From Anaerolineae bacterium (lineage in GTDB: Bacteria > Chloroflexota > Anaerolineae > Anaerolineales > Anaerolineaceae): a stretch of 64,000 nt of DNA. The stretch lies in contig DUED01000030.1 of the NCBI GenBank assembly GCA_011176685.1, forward strand, positions 1-64,000, in the 5' to 3' direction. Position 1 is the stretch's first letter. Every line of letters begins with the position of its first letter. Below, in pieces: positions 25,903 through 35,697 of this stretch. Position numbers and translations under genes: made by a program. Under the pieces are notes generated by a model. That model was not told the origin of the DNA. It saw nothing but the letters and a program-made list of their open reading frames with translations, and did not search any database.

Positions 25903-27576
25903 CTATTTTTGTTTCATAAAGATTAATAATTCCTGGGGGTCAGAAATAAATTCATAGTTGTCTTGTGCTGATTGCAAAAGATTGGGCTGTGCCTGTATGT
26001 ATTCCCAGTCTTTCTCTGTAATAATCACAAAATCATATAGATAAGATGTAATTCCTTCCAGAATGTCTGCGTGCTGATAACCAACTGTGACATTACCTCT
26101 TTGAGCCCGGGCATCAAACAGCAAATTGTACATTGCTATCAATTCATAAGGATCATCACTCAGCATTTTCAAGTCTGTATATATGTCCATAGAGATATAC
26201 ATTTGATTTCTCTCAGATTTAGGGATATGCTGTTTAAATATCAGGAATGGATAATATAACTTCTCGAAAATCTCGCCAGTAAATGACATCTTGAAAACGT
26301 ACTTATAGTTATGCAGCAGGGGAGAAACCAGCAGGGAGATGATACAAAATATAGGAAGGGCGGCGGATACAAAAGTGTAACGCCTCTTCCAAATGACTAC
26401 GCCAAGCAGGATAGATAGCAAAATCGGGTAATAAATGCTTTCCAGGAATTTTCCATAATTCCAATCAATGCTATCCACATACATCATAAAAACTGTCCGC
26501 AGTACAAAAAACAAAATGAAAATCGTCGTCACGATCAGACCAAAAAACAACCAATCCTTGCATTTTTCTGGCAACTCAAAATTGAGGAACTGGGGTGCCA
26601 GCATGCTTATTACTGGCAGTGCGGGGAAATAAAACCGCTCAATAAAACCCCAGGGAATCTTAAGCATATTGAGGGTAATAAACGCTACCAGAACCAAAGG
26701 AAAAAGCCAGATAACTCTTTTCTGTGGAGGAATATCCCCTCCACTTAATCGGGTGCCGCTGAGCAAGTAAAGCAGGAACGGCATCATAAGGGATTTCAAG
26801 AGATAAACAGAATACCAGCTTGTCGGCTCACTGCGAAATCCTCCCGTATATGCATAATTCTGAAACACTGCCTGGATTGTTGCCGGGCTGATTGCGAAGA
26901 ACGGATTTCGAAGTATCACAGCATCCAAGATAATGAACACGCCAATGCCAGCTAATATTCCTAACAGAAAGGGTTTGAAGACTGGCTTGAGTTGACCAAG
27001 GTTAAATTTGCCTTCTGTATCAAAAACAAGGCCTAGTAGAATTACATTAGCGATCAGGGCAGTCTCTTTAGTCTTGAAAGCCAGAAAACTGATTAACCCC
27101 AGAAGAAAGAGAGCCCATTTTCTGCCCTTTGTTGCGCGCTGGTGAAATAGATATACTGAAACCAGAACCGTTACCATGAACATTGCAGCAATATCTGCTG
27201 CGGGGACGCCGGAGTATTCTGATATCATGCGGTAGGAAAAGAAAAATGCCACTCCCAGCAAGCCATGCACTATGTGGGTGTTCTTGCTGAACAGGCGTGC
27301 ATTCCAGTAAACCAACAAAGCGGTAGCAGCAATGAGAAATGCCCAATAAACCTTCACTCCCATCAGCGGATTGGGAGCCAGCTCCATAAAGAGCTTCTGC
27401 ATATATACATGAAAATAACGGTTCCCGTAGTCAGGCACCTGGGAGTTGTTCAAACCAGTATTGATATATAACAGCTCGTCTGAAAAGATCGGGCCGCCAG
27501 CATACGCTGCCAGAGCAGCCCATAATGCAATAAAGACGAGAATAGAAAGGATCTTCTCAACCCTGATGATATGCAT
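25903..27576 (-). CDS. Polytopic membrane protein, GT-C (GT39/PMT-like) glycosyltransferase candidate
   Basis: A 557-residue protein with about eleven membrane helices and a soluble C-terminal part. The first luminal loop contains GPIFSDELLYINTG, where the acidic DE pair is the usual catalytic position of GT-C lipid-linked sugar transferases. Substrate is unknown and the family match is a fold-level inference. It is divergent from hutI, with 124 bases between the starts that must hold both promoters. Confidence 0.6.
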   Translation of the reverse strand: MHIIRVEKILSILVFIALWAALAAYAGGPIFSDELLYINTGLNNSQVPDYGNRYFHVYMQKLFMELAPNPLMGVKVYWAFLIAATALLVYWNARLFSKNTHIVHGLLGVAFFFSYRMISEYSGVPAADIAAMFMVTVLVSVYLFHQRATKGRKWALFLLGLISFLAFKTKETALIANVILLGLVFDTEGKFNLGQLKPVFKPFLLGILAGIGVFIILDAVILRNPFFAISPATIQAVFQNYAYTGGFRSEPTSWYSVYLLKSLMMPFLLYLLSGTRLSGGDIPPQKRVIWLFPLVLVAFITLNMLKIPWGFIERFYFPALPVISMLAPQFLNFELPEKCKDWLFFGLIVTTIFILFFVLRTVFMMYVDSIDWNYGKFLESIYYPILLSILLGVVIWKRRYTFVSAALPIFCIISLLVSPLLHNYKYVFKMSFTGEIFEKLYYPFLIFKQHIPKSERNQMYISMDIYTDLKMLSDDPYELIAMYNLLFDARAQRGNVTVGYQHADILEGITSYLYDFVIITEKDWEYIQAQPNLLQSAQDNYEFISDPQELLIFMKQK

Positions 27577-27700
27577 AAAAGGTCCTCTTCAGAAAAGTTG
27601 CGTTGATTTTACTACATCCAGCTTAATTGCTTTATATCAAGAGCTTCCCATGTTTGTCCTTTATAATTGGCAAGGTATTTCTTTCAACGTGATTTAACAC

Positions 27701-28972
27701 ATGCTAATTCATTCTGCATCGCAACTACTGACTTTACACGGTGGACCACAACATGGCAAAAAGCTGGGCGAACTGGGTATCATCCCCAACGGCGCATTAC
27801 TTTTTAATGGCGGAAAAATTCGGGCCATTGGTAGCACTCATGAGCTTATGGCTGCTTTTCCCGATGAGGAGCGCCTGGATGCTGGCAACTGCGTAGTTAT
27901 GCCTGGATTTGTCGACCCTCATACACATCTGGTATGGGCAGGCGACAGGTCAGCAGAGTTCGAAATGCGCCAGGAAGGAAAATCTTATCTAGATATCATG
28001 GCTGCAGGAGGGGGCATCCTTTCCACTGTACGTGCTACTCGAGCGGCTGAGATCACAGAGTTGAAAGCTCAAACCCGCCTGCGAGCATGGGAAATATTTC
28101 AACACGGCACAACTACCGTTGAAGCAAAAAGCGGATACGGACTGGAACTTTCCACAGAATTGCGTCAGCTGGAAGTGCTTGTCCAACTAGATGCAGAAAT
28201 GCCCCTGCAGATTGTCCCTTCCTTCCTGGGAGCACATACGATACCGGAGGAATTTACAGATAATCCACAGGCATACACAGACCTAATTTGCGAACAGATG
28301 CTGCCAGCCGTGAAAGATTGGTGTCAGTCCCATACATCTCACCTTACGCTGCCGTTCGTGGATGTCTTTTGTGAGCAAGGGGCATTTGACCTAGCTCAAT
28401 CCCGCCAAATTCTAGAGGCGGCTAAGGAATTGGGCTTTCCACTAAAAATACACGCCGATGAGTTCAAGAATCTAGGGGGAGCAAATCTGGCGGCTGAGCT
28501 GGGTGCAGTTTCTGCTGACCACCTGGTCAAGACTTCAGATGATGACATTCTGGCACTAGCTGAGAGTGGTACAGTTGCAGTTAGCTTGCCCTGCACGCCC
28601 TTTGGGTTGGGAGAGAAAGACTACACGGCCTCCAAAAAAATCCTGGATGCCAATGGATTGATGGCACTTGGCTCAGACCTGAACCCGGGCACTGCCTGGT
28701 GCGGAAATATGCAGTTCGTTATTGCCCTGGCTTGCCGAGCTATGGGCTTAACACCAGCACAAGCGATTGCCTCAGCCACCATCAATGCCGCTGCTGCTAT
28801 CAACCTGCAAGACCAGATCGGGTCATTTGAAAAAGGTAAACAGGCAGACCTGCTGATTCTGAAAGTTGATGACTACCGACATCTGGGGTATCGCTTTGGA
28901 ATCAACCTGGTGCGCGCAGTCATCAAGAAAGGAACGCTGTTTAACCTAGGTGAAGAGACACAACCATGCTGA
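27701..28972 (+). CDS. hutI: Imidazolonepropionase
   Basis: Hydrolyses 4-imidazolone-5-propanoate to N-formimino-glutamate in histidine degradation. The 423-residue amidohydrolase has the metal-binding VDPHTHLVWAGDR, the substrate block AAGGGILSTVRATR, KSGYGLELSTE and IHADEFKNLGG with the later catalytic histidines, and SDLNPGTAWC. No hutH or hutU is adjacent, so the pathway genes are scattered or absent. The HD gene overlaps its stop by 7 bases. Confidence 0.95.
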   Translation: MLIHSASQLLTLHGGPQHGKKLGELGIIPNGALLFNGGKIRAIGSTHELMAAFPDEERLDAGNCVVMPGFVDPHTHLVWAGDRSAEFEMRQEGKSYLDIMAAGGGILSTVRATRAAEITELKAQTRLRAWEIFQHGTTTVEAKSGYGLELSTELRQLEVLVQLDAEMPLQIVPSFLGAHTIPEEFTDNPQAYTDLICEQMLPAVKDWCQSHTSHLTLPFVDVFCEQGAFDLAQSRQILEAAKELGFPLKIHADEFKNLGGANLAAELGAVSADHLVKTSDDDILALAESGTVAVSLPCTPFGLGEKDYTASKKILDANGLMALGSDLNPGTAWCGNMQFVIALACRAMGLTPAQAIASATINAAAAINLQDQIGSFEKGKQADLLILKVDDYRHLGYRFGINLVRAVIKKGTLFNLGEETQPC

Positions 28973-29601
28973 CATTAGAACAAGCCCGCGCCTGGTATCC
29001 TGCTTATGACCCTGTACATGGTTTCGATCATATTGAGCGCGTTTACCACCTGTGTGAAATAATCGGAAAGGCGGAGGATGCTAACATGGAAATCGTGCTA
29101 ACCGCCGCACTGCTGCACGATTCACAAGGCAGTTCACCCAAATCCAGCATGCGCTACGACCACAACCTGCACTCGGCGGAATTTGCCGGGCAAGTGCTGG
29201 AAGAATTGGGCTGGCTGCCAGAATGCACTCAAGCCGTGCAACACTGCATCCGCGCTCACCGTTTCCGCCATAATAGTGAAAAGCCCTCGACGCTGGAGGC
29301 GAAAGTACTGTTTGACGCCGACAAGCTGGATGTTATCGGCGCAATCGGCATAGCGCGCACAATCGCCTACGCCATTCAAGCTCAAGAACCCTATTACACT
29401 CAGCCCTCCAGACAATTTCAAAAAACCGGCAAAACACAGGCAGGGGAATGCCATAGTGTCTACCACGAATACTTATATAAACTACGCAATGTTAAAGAAA
29501 AATTGTATACTTCCACCGGTAAACGCCTTGCGGAGGGAAGACATGAATTTCTAAAATTATTTTTCTCCCAGCTTGTTGGCGAAATGCGCGGTGAACGGTA
29601 A
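28966..29601 (+). CDS. HD-domain phosphohydrolase
   Basis: A 211-residue protein with the HD-domain ligands: HGFDHIERVYHL near residue 20 and the ALLHDSQG motif near 50, then HCIRAHRF and DADKLDVIGAIG later. Members hydrolyse phosphate esters of nucleotides or similar molecules; the substrate here is not known. ATG lies inside the end of hutI (ATGCTGA), suggesting translational coupling. Confidence 0.85.
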   Translation: MLTLEQARAWYPAYDPVHGFDHIERVYHLCEIIGKAEDANMEIVLTAALLHDSQGSSPKSSMRYDHNLHSAEFAGQVLEELGWLPECTQAVQHCIRAHRFRHNSEKPSTLEAKVLFDADKLDVIGAIGIARTIAYAIQAQEPYYTQPSRQFQKTGKTQAGECHSVYHEYLYKLRNVKEKLYTSTGKRLAEGRHEFLKLFFSQLVGEMRGER

Positions 29602-29631
29602 AATTCGATGATTACGAGGAGGTAAGAACTG

Positions 29632-30420
29632 ATGCTGCCCACACTAAATGATTTAATCCAATTTGCTAAAGGAGCTGGTGAAATCCTGATGGATGGGTAC
29701 GGTAAAAAGCACCAAGTGCATTATAAAGGGCGCGCCAACCTCGTAACGGAAATTGATCAGGAGTCCGAAAAATACCTCATCGGTCAAATCCGCGCTCACT
29801 TTACAAATCACACCATTGTCGCAGAGGAAAGTGGAAATCTCTCTGGTCAAGATGACCACTGCTGGTTTGTGGACCCCTTAGATGGCACATCCAATTATGC
29901 CCACGGTGTGCCCATCTTTTCGGTTACCCTGGCTTATGCATTTAAAGGAAAAGTGCAGGTGGGTGTCGTTTACGATCCCACCCGTGACCAGTGTTTCTGT
30001 GCCGAGCGCGGAAAAGGGTCCTGGCTGAACGGTGAATCAATGCATGTATCACAAACATCACAATTGATTAACAGCATGCTTGTGACTGGCTTTCCCTACG
30101 ACCTGGAAAAAAACAAAAACAACAACTTCGACAACTTCACCCGTTTTTTATACTGTGCCCAGTCTGTTCGCCGCTTGGGTTCAGCTGCTATTGATGTCGC
30201 CTATGTGGCAGCCGGCTGGTATGATGGATACTGGGAAGTTAGCATCTGCCCCTGGGATATTGCTGCCGGAACGTTGATTGTTGAGGAAGCTGGTGGTGTG
30301 GTTACTGATATCAACGGTGATCCAGACTACCTCAAACCACCCTATGCCATTATTGCCACTAATCCCAGCCTGCATCCAAAGATGCTCTCAATACTACAAG
30401 GAGCTGATCGCACAAAGTAA
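29632..30420 (+). CDS. suhB: Inositol monophosphatase family protein
   Basis: A 262-residue Mg2+-dependent, Li+-sensitive phosphatase that would act on inositol monophosphate or related sugar phosphates. The metal-binding sequence is seen as AEESG and WFVDPLDGTSNYAHG, and the second motif as WDIAAGTLIVEEAGG. A strong GAGGAGG ribosome site precedes ATG 29632. The E. coli homologue is suhB; NADP phosphatase activity in this family cannot be excluded. Confidence 0.92.
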   Translation: MLPTLNDLIQFAKGAGEILMDGYGKKHQVHYKGRANLVTEIDQESEKYLIGQIRAHFTNHTIVAEESGNLSGQDDHCWFVDPLDGTSNYAHGVPIFSVTLAYAFKGKVQVGVVYDPTRDQCFCAERGKGSWLNGESMHVSQTSQLINSMLVTGFPYDLEKNKNNNFDNFTRFLYCAQSVRRLGSAAIDVAYVAAGWYDGYWEVSICPWDIAAGTLIVEEAGGVVTDINGDPDYLKPPYAIIATNPSLHPKMLSILQGADRTK

Positions 30421-30568
30421 AGCGACAAACAAAATTGAACATGGATAGAACCCATCTTTGAAATCGAACCTGATTTAGCCCTTATAGCACTTCGAGAACA
30501 GGTATAGGAAGTTTTTCTTAATAAACAGAAATCATAGAAACCCGTGTTCATAATGACAACCTAGAGAA

Positions 30569-32359
30569 TTGCCAATGAATAAAACTGAACAGCCCTACAA
30601 ACAAAAACGCTGGAGCTTGCAAGACCTTTTCTCTTCCCATGATTCGCCTGAGTTAGAAAAGGCATTCAAGGAAACTGAAAAGAGTGTAACTACATTTGAA
30701 GCACACCGTCCTGAGTTAAACGAGGATATCAGCCCAAAAAAGTTCGTGGAAATCATCCGTGAACTCGAGACTATCACTAAATTGCTGCACAGGATCGACG
30801 CCTACGCCAGTTTATGGTTTACCGAGAATACACAAAACCAAGCAGCGCAGAGCCTTATTGCACGCGTTGAACAATTCAACGCCGAACTTTCTAACCGATT
30901 GCTGTTCTTCAGTCTCTGGTGGAAAGATATTTCCAATGATGCCGCACAGCGTTTAATGTCTGATTCGGGCGACTATCGCTACTGGTTAGAAGAAATGCGA
31001 CACTTCAAACCCTATACGCTGAGCGAACCTGAAGAAAAAATCATCAATATCAAAGACGTGACCGGTTCAAATGCATTGGTACTGCTGTATGATGCTTTCA
31101 CCAACCGCTATATTTTTAAGGTCACTATAAAGGGCGAGGAGAAAGAAGTCACACGGGGTGAGTTGATGACCTGCGTGCGCATGCCAGATGCAAACCTGCG
31201 CGCACGGGCTTATCAGGAACTATACCGGGTATACGGCAACGATGGCGCCATCTTGGGGCAGATGTACCAGACATTAGTGCGTGACTGTCGTAATGAGCAG
31301 ATCAATCTACGGGGTTACAAGACTCCGATATCTGCTCGCAATCTGGCAAATGATATCCCGGATGAGGTAGTAGATACTCTGCTGGAAGTGTGCCAGAAAA
31401 ACGCCGGGGTCTTTCAACGCTTTTTCAAGTTGAAGGCGCGTTGGCTTGGGATAGATAAACTGCGTCGCTATGATGTTTACGCGCCAGTGGGGAAATCCAG
31501 TAAGACTTACTCCTTCGACCTGGCCGCAGACATGATTCTAGATTCATTCAACAAATTCGATCCTCGCTTTGCCCAAATGGCTGGCACAGTATTTACGGAT
31601 AACCATATCGACAGCGAGGTGCGCAAAGGCAAGCTCTCAGGCGCATTTTGTGCCACAGTCGTGCCTGAATTAACTCCATGGGTTCTGACCAATTACCAGG
31701 GGCGTGCTGAGGATGTTGCCACACTCGCTCATGAACTCGGTCATGCCATTCACGCCATGCTGGCTTCTCACCATAGTCAGTTCACCCAGAACGCTTGCCT
31801 GCCTCTGGCAGAAACTGCTTCAACCTTCGGCGAGATGATGCTAATTGACCGTATGCTAGAAGAAGAGAGCGATGAATCTGTACGCCGCGATATTCTCTTC
31901 CGCCAAGTGGATGATTCTTACGCTACAATCATGCGTCAGGCATTCTTTGCCTTGTTCGAGAAGCAGGTACATGACATGATTCTGCAAGGTGCTTCAGTAG
32001 ACGAGATTTCAAATGCCTATTTTGAGAACCTGAAAACTCAATTTGGTAATTCGCTGGAAATTGGAGAGGAATTCCAATGGGAGTGGGTATCCATCCCGCA
32101 CATTTACCACGTTCCATTCTATGTCTATGCCTACGCCTTTGGCCAGCTTTTGGTACTCTCACTTTACAAGCAATTTAAGGACGGGGAAGAATTCTTCAAG
32201 CCACACTACATTTCGCTGCTCTCTACGGGTGGGTCAGAAGCACCTATGCGGATATTGGATAAATCTGGCATTGACGCACGCAAGGCAGAATTCTGGCAAA
32301 GCGGGTTTAACCTGATTAGTGGGCTGATCTCACAGCTCGAAGAGCTGCCGATATCGTAG
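30569..32359 (+). CDS. pepF: M3-family oligoendopeptidase F
   Basis: A 596-residue cytosolic zinc peptidase that cleaves short peptides. The zinc site is HELGHAIHAML with the partner Glu in ETASTFGEMML downstream. The long N-terminal helical domain, with LPDAN-like and YRVYGNDG segments, fits PepF. The first two Met codons (MPMN) are both possible starts. It lies alone between suhB and the LysE gene, with 148 bases upstream that show nothing notable. Confidence 0.93.
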   Translation: MPMNKTEQPYKQKRWSLQDLFSSHDSPELEKAFKETEKSVTTFEAHRPELNEDISPKKFVEIIRELETITKLLHRIDAYASLWFTENTQNQAAQSLIARVEQFNAELSNRLLFFSLWWKDISNDAAQRLMSDSGDYRYWLEEMRHFKPYTLSEPEEKIINIKDVTGSNALVLLYDAFTNRYIFKVTIKGEEKEVTRGELMTCVRMPDANLRARAYQELYRVYGNDGAILGQMYQTLVRDCRNEQINLRGYKTPISARNLANDIPDEVVDTLLEVCQKNAGVFQRFFKLKARWLGIDKLRRYDVYAPVGKSSKTYSFDLAADMILDSFNKFDPRFAQMAGTVFTDNHIDSEVRKGKLSGAFCATVVPELTPWVLTNYQGRAEDVATLAHELGHAIHAMLASHHSQFTQNACLPLAETASTFGEMMLIDRMLEEESDESVRRDILFRQVDDSYATIMRQAFFALFEKQVHDMILQGASVDEISNAYFENLKTQFGNSLEIGEEFQWEWVSIPHIYHVPFYVYAYAFGQLLVLSLYKQFKDGEEFFKPHYISLLSTGGSEAPMRILDKSGIDARKAEFWQSGFNLISGLISQLEELPIS

Positions 32360-32400
32360 TTAGCCCGCTCACCAACTAACGCGCCAGACACGTAAGTAAA

Positions 32401-33015
32401 ATGGACATCACCTTTTTGCTCAGAGGGCTTGTCATCGGCTTTTCAATTGCCGCGCCTGTTGGACCAATCGGTGTGTTATGCATACGCCGCACATTGGTTG
32501 AAGGGCGCGTATCTGGCCTCGTTTCTGGATTGGGCGCTGCCACTGCTGACGCAATCTATGGATGCGTTGCTGGATTTGGTCTGACTTTCATTTCAAACTT
32601 CTTGGTAGGTCAACAAATAAAGCTACGCCTTATCGGTGGCGTGTTTCTTTGTTATCTGGGTCTCAAGACCTTGTTGGCGAAACCCGCAGAACAAGCAGCC
32701 TTAGCCAAGGAAAAAAGCCTAGTAAGTGCTTGTGCTTCAACTTTTTTTCTGACGCTCACAAACCCGTTGACAATCATTTCCTTTGCGGCGATATTTGCTG
32801 GTTTGGGTTTGGCAAGCACAAGTGGGGACTACAAACTTGCGGGAGTTTTGGTATTGGGTGTTTTCATTGGCTCAGCCCTGTGGTGGTTCATCTTGAGCTA
32901 TGGAGTTGGGCTATTTCGGGAAAAGATCAACAATCACGGGTTTCAGTGGGTCAACAAAATTTCAGGCGCGATCATAATAGGGTTTGGTTTGTTTGCTCTT
33001 CTGAGTGCGGTATGA
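32401..33015 (+). CDS. LysE-family amino-acid exporter
   Basis: A 204-residue membrane protein with about six helices. The family signature is the N-terminal GFSIAAPVGPIGVLCIRRTL and the NPLTIISFAAIFAGLG segment. Members export lysine, homoserine, threonine or other amino acids; the substrate here is unknown. It converges on ssb, with 117 bases between the stops. Confidence 0.9.
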   Translation: MDITFLLRGLVIGFSIAAPVGPIGVLCIRRTLVEGRVSGLVSGLGAATADAIYGCVAGFGLTFISNFLVGQQIKLRLIGGVFLCYLGLKTLLAKPAEQAALAKEKSLVSACASTFFLTLTNPLTIISFAAIFAGLGLASTSGDYKLAGVLVLGVFIGSALWWFILSYGVGLFREKINNHGFQWVNKISGAIIIGFGLFALLSAV

Positions 33016-33132
33016 TGAGAGCACGATATTCAGGGCAAAGGGCGCATTCTAACCATCGGTTGCAGCCGATATACGCCAATAAATGAAGAGCTGCTAAGCT
33101 ATTCAGCGGCTATTAAGGTTACACAGCAACAC

Positions 33133-33522
33133 TTATTTTTCTTCTGTCGCTTCGACTTCCTCCTCTTGCATGACTGCTGGTTCTGGCTCCTTCTCCTTCC
33201 AATCCAGCATCTGCATTTTGTTGGCGACCACCTTGGTAAAGTAACGTGTGACGCCCTCCTGTTCATATTGTGCGGTGCGCAGCCTACCTTCGACAAATAC
33301 TAGGCGCCCTTTGCCCAGATACTTATGGCAGGTCTCGCCCAGTTTTCCCCAAGCTTCAATATTAAACCAGTCTGTCTCTTTGTGGGTTTCGCCGTCCTTC
33401 CCCTTCCATCGGTGATCCACTGCAACTGAGAAAACAGTATAAGGCGTACCCTTAGCAGTCTTGCGCTGTTCAGTATCTTTGCCCAAGCGGCCAATAATTT
33501 GCACTCTGTTTAATGCAGGCAT
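33133..33522 (-). CDS. ssb: Single-stranded DNA-binding protein
   Basis: SSB protects single-stranded DNA in replication, repair and recombination. The 129-residue protein opens with an OB fold (LNRVQIIGRLGKDTEQRKT, then TDWFNIEAWGKLGETCHKYL and GKGRLVFVEGRL). The C-terminus is short and acidic (EEEVEATEEK) but lacks the usual DDDIPF end, so partner binding may differ. GGAGAG precedes the ATG. It is within 2 kb of the oriC candidate. Confidence 0.95.
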   Translation of the reverse strand: MPALNRVQIIGRLGKDTEQRKTAKGTPYTVFSVAVDHRWKGKDGETHKETDWFNIEAWGKLGETCHKYLGKGRLVFVEGRLRTAQYEQEGVTRYFTKVVANKMQMLDWKEKEPEPAVMQEEEVEATEEK

Positions 33523-33610
33523 TATTCTCTCCTTAGGATTTTTCCTATGATATATAATAGTTTAGACGAATATTTCCCAAAGTCAAGTGAATCCTGTACA
33601 AGGAGCGTAA

Positions 33611-34246
33611 ATGTTTATTGCCATTGAAGGTGTGATCGGGGTTGGAAAAACTAGTCTTGCCCGCCTTCTGCAACCATCCTTGAACGCTAACCTGTTACTA
33701 GAAGTTTTCGAGGAAAATCCGTTCCTTTCCAATTTCTATCAGGACCGCAAGCGCTATGCCTTTCAGACTCAAATGTTTTTTCTCTTGAGCCGCTACCATC
33801 AGCAACGGCGCGGCGTACCGGGGTTACTGGCAAGCGATCGCCCCTTAATCAGTGACTACACCTTTGACAAGGATGCTCTCTTCGCCAAGATCAACCTCAG
33901 CGGCGATGAACTTGAAATGTATTACGTTGTGCATAAAGCTTTAGCGGAGAAGATCCCCGTTCCAGACCTGACAATATATTTAAGCGCCAGCATAGATATA
34001 GTCATGCAACGCATCGCTATGCGTGACCGCTCCTATGAGCGCGCAATCGAGAGGGACTATATTGAAACGCTTATTGATGCCTACGATTCTCGCTTCCTGA
34101 ATATTAACGATGAACGCGAAGTGCTGGTGCTGGATACGAACGAATTGGATTTTGTACATCAGCCACAGGATCTGCAGTGGGTTGACAATCGTATCCGACA
34201 AGCACTTCAGTTGCCGCCCTTCCAACCAGGATTACCGCTAAAATAA
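33611..34246 (+). CDS. Deoxynucleoside kinase (dGK/dCK-like), first paralogue
   Basis: Salvage kinase of 211 residues that phosphorylates deoxynucleosides. The P-loop GVIGVGKTS spans 7-15, EENPF resembles the family's EPVxxNPF segment, and SDRPLISD is the DR(S/Y) active-site motif. The RD-rich lid follows (RIAMRDRSYERAI). Sugar and base specificity are not decided. A related kinase lies at 36013 on the other side of the oriC candidate. The following nucleotidyltransferase gene starts 14 bases downstream. Confidence 0.9.
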   Translation: MFIAIEGVIGVGKTSLARLLQPSLNANLLLEVFEENPFLSNFYQDRKRYAFQTQMFFLLSRYHQQRRGVPGLLASDRPLISDYTFDKDALFAKINLSGDELEMYYVVHKALAEKIPVPDLTIYLSASIDIVMQRIAMRDRSYERAIERDYIETLIDAYDSRFLNINDEREVLVLDTNELDFVHQPQDLQWVDNRIRQALQLPPFQPGLPLK

Positions 34247-34260
34247 TGAGCAGGTGAAAA

Positions 34261-35265
34261 ATGCGCATCACCAAAGAGCTACTGTTGAATATCGCCCGTA
34301 ATGTGGCTGCTGAAAGGACTTTCCGCAATGACAAAATCGTCTGCATCTATTTAACAGGATCACTAACAGGCGATGACCCTTTGTTGGGTGGGGTAACGGA
34401 TATTGACCTGGTCATTGTCCACGCGAGCGACCCTTCCAGTAAACGTGAAGTAGTTCCACTGGCAGAAGAATTTCACCTTGACATCTGGCACTATCCACAG
34501 AGCGCATTCATCCGGCCAAAAAAGCTGCGGTGCAAGCCGTGGATTGGTTCTTCTATCTGCTGCAATCCTATTTTGTTATATGACACACAGCACTTCTTTG
34601 AGTTCACTCAAGCAAGTGTATTCGCCCATTTTGCCCTGCCCATTAACGTTGCCACTCGGGCTCGGCTGTTCTCGTCAAAAGCCCGTCAGAAATGGCTTGC
34701 CCTGCAAAAAGAGCTGGACAGTTTTTCAAATAAGCTAATACTTAGTTACTTGGAAATCCTGTATGATGCCGGAAACACTATCGCTTGCCTGACCGGATTC
34801 CCACTAGTCGAAAGACGTTTTATTCAGGAGTTGGCAAGTCGTGCACAGTTACTTAAACGACCGGGGTTGGCAGGCGGCTTGGTTGACCTTTACTTTCTTC
34901 CAGAGCTTCCTGCAGATCCGTGGTCTGGCTGGCTTGAAGATTGGCGTAGTGCCCTTCTTTCCTTAGGGAAAAAGCCCACCTGCCCTACTGCCCTACTCCC
35001 AACTCGTATAAATTATTACGAAAAAGCCATCAGAAGCTTATCTGTAGATAACATCCCTGCTGCCTTATGGATATTGCTTTGGACCTGGGCATTGGCTATC
35101 AATGCGCTGCCCAGCAAGTCCCCTGAAATCAAGCCCTGGCATCAGTTCTGCACTTCACTTAATCTTGGACAAGACCAGTTCAATGAGCGCTTTACTGCTC
35201 TGGATGTATATCTTGAAGGTGTAGAAGAAGCCCTAGACCATTGGGCAACACAAAACGGCGTGTAA
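34261..35265 (+). CDS. Nucleotidyltransferase-domain protein, function unknown
   Basis: A 334-residue protein. Residues about 25-60 contain IVCIYLTGSLTGDDPLLGGVTDIDLVIVH, in which the G-S ... D-x-D pattern is that of the nucleotidyltransferase fold (antibiotic/nucleotide-transfer type). A helical rest follows with no recognised domain. It is 14 bases behind the deoxynucleoside kinase, possibly co-transcribed. The target is unknown. Its stop lies at the left edge of the oriC candidate. Confidence 0.7.
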   Translation: MRITKELLLNIARNVAAERTFRNDKIVCIYLTGSLTGDDPLLGGVTDIDLVIVHASDPSSKREVVPLAEEFHLDIWHYPQSAFIRPKKLRCKPWIGSSICCNPILLYDTQHFFEFTQASVFAHFALPINVATRARLFSSKARQKWLALQKELDSFSNKLILSYLEILYDAGNTIACLTGFPLVERRFIQELASRAQLLKRPGLAGGLVDLYFLPELPADPWSGWLEDWRSALLSLGKKPTCPTALLPTRINYYEKAIRSLSVDNIPAALWILLWTWALAINALPSKSPEIKPWHQFCTSLNLGQDQFNERFTALDVYLEGVEEALDHWATQNGV

Positions 35266-35650
35266 AAGTTATCCACAGGCATGTGGATAAGGCATGAAAA
35301 GTTGTGGATAATTCAGAATACATTTTCTATTTTTCACATCATTATGGGGATAAAATAAAAATTTATGTTCACTTTTCGAATACTCGCGTAATATTTACCA
35401 CATGTTTTCCACAATTATTCACAACCCTATATTATTGAAAGTAAGTGTAATTGCACCATTTATGGGGTCTCTTTTCATAATTAACCCATATATAGGGGTG
35501 TTTTAACCCAATTCAGATTTTTTCTACATATAAACAGCGCCTACTACTACGACTACTATCTAATTTATGAATAGTTAACAAATAAACTTTACTTGTATTA
35601 GCTCCCTTAATCTTGTAAAATGGAATTGGATAATAACTAAATTTATCTCT
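35266..35650. other. oriC: Candidate chromosomal replication origin oriC
   Basis: A 385-base AT-rich intergenic zone. DnaA boxes seen: TTATCCACA at 35269-35277 (exact consensus), TGTGGATAA at 35282-35290 and 35303-35311 (exact, inverted), TTATTCACA at 35415-35423, TTTTCCACA at 35405-35413 and TGGGGATAA at 35345-35353 (one mismatch each). CTACTACTACGACTACTA at 35541-35558 reads as DnaA-trios on the opposite strand. A parS lies at 260 and ssb nearby. dnaA itself is not here. An extrachromosomal origin is less likely given the housekeeping context. Confidence 0.7.
35593..35621 (+). promoter_or_regulatory. Sigma70-type promoter for spoVS
   Basis: TTGTAT at 35593-35598 and TAAAAT at 35616-35621, 17 bases apart, sit 77 bases before the spoVS start at 35698. 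The -10 has one mismatch to consensus and the -35 two. Confidence 0.5.
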
Positions 35651-35697
35651 TGCACAGGAACAATGAGCCGCAATTGGATATAGTAGGGAAGGGAAAC

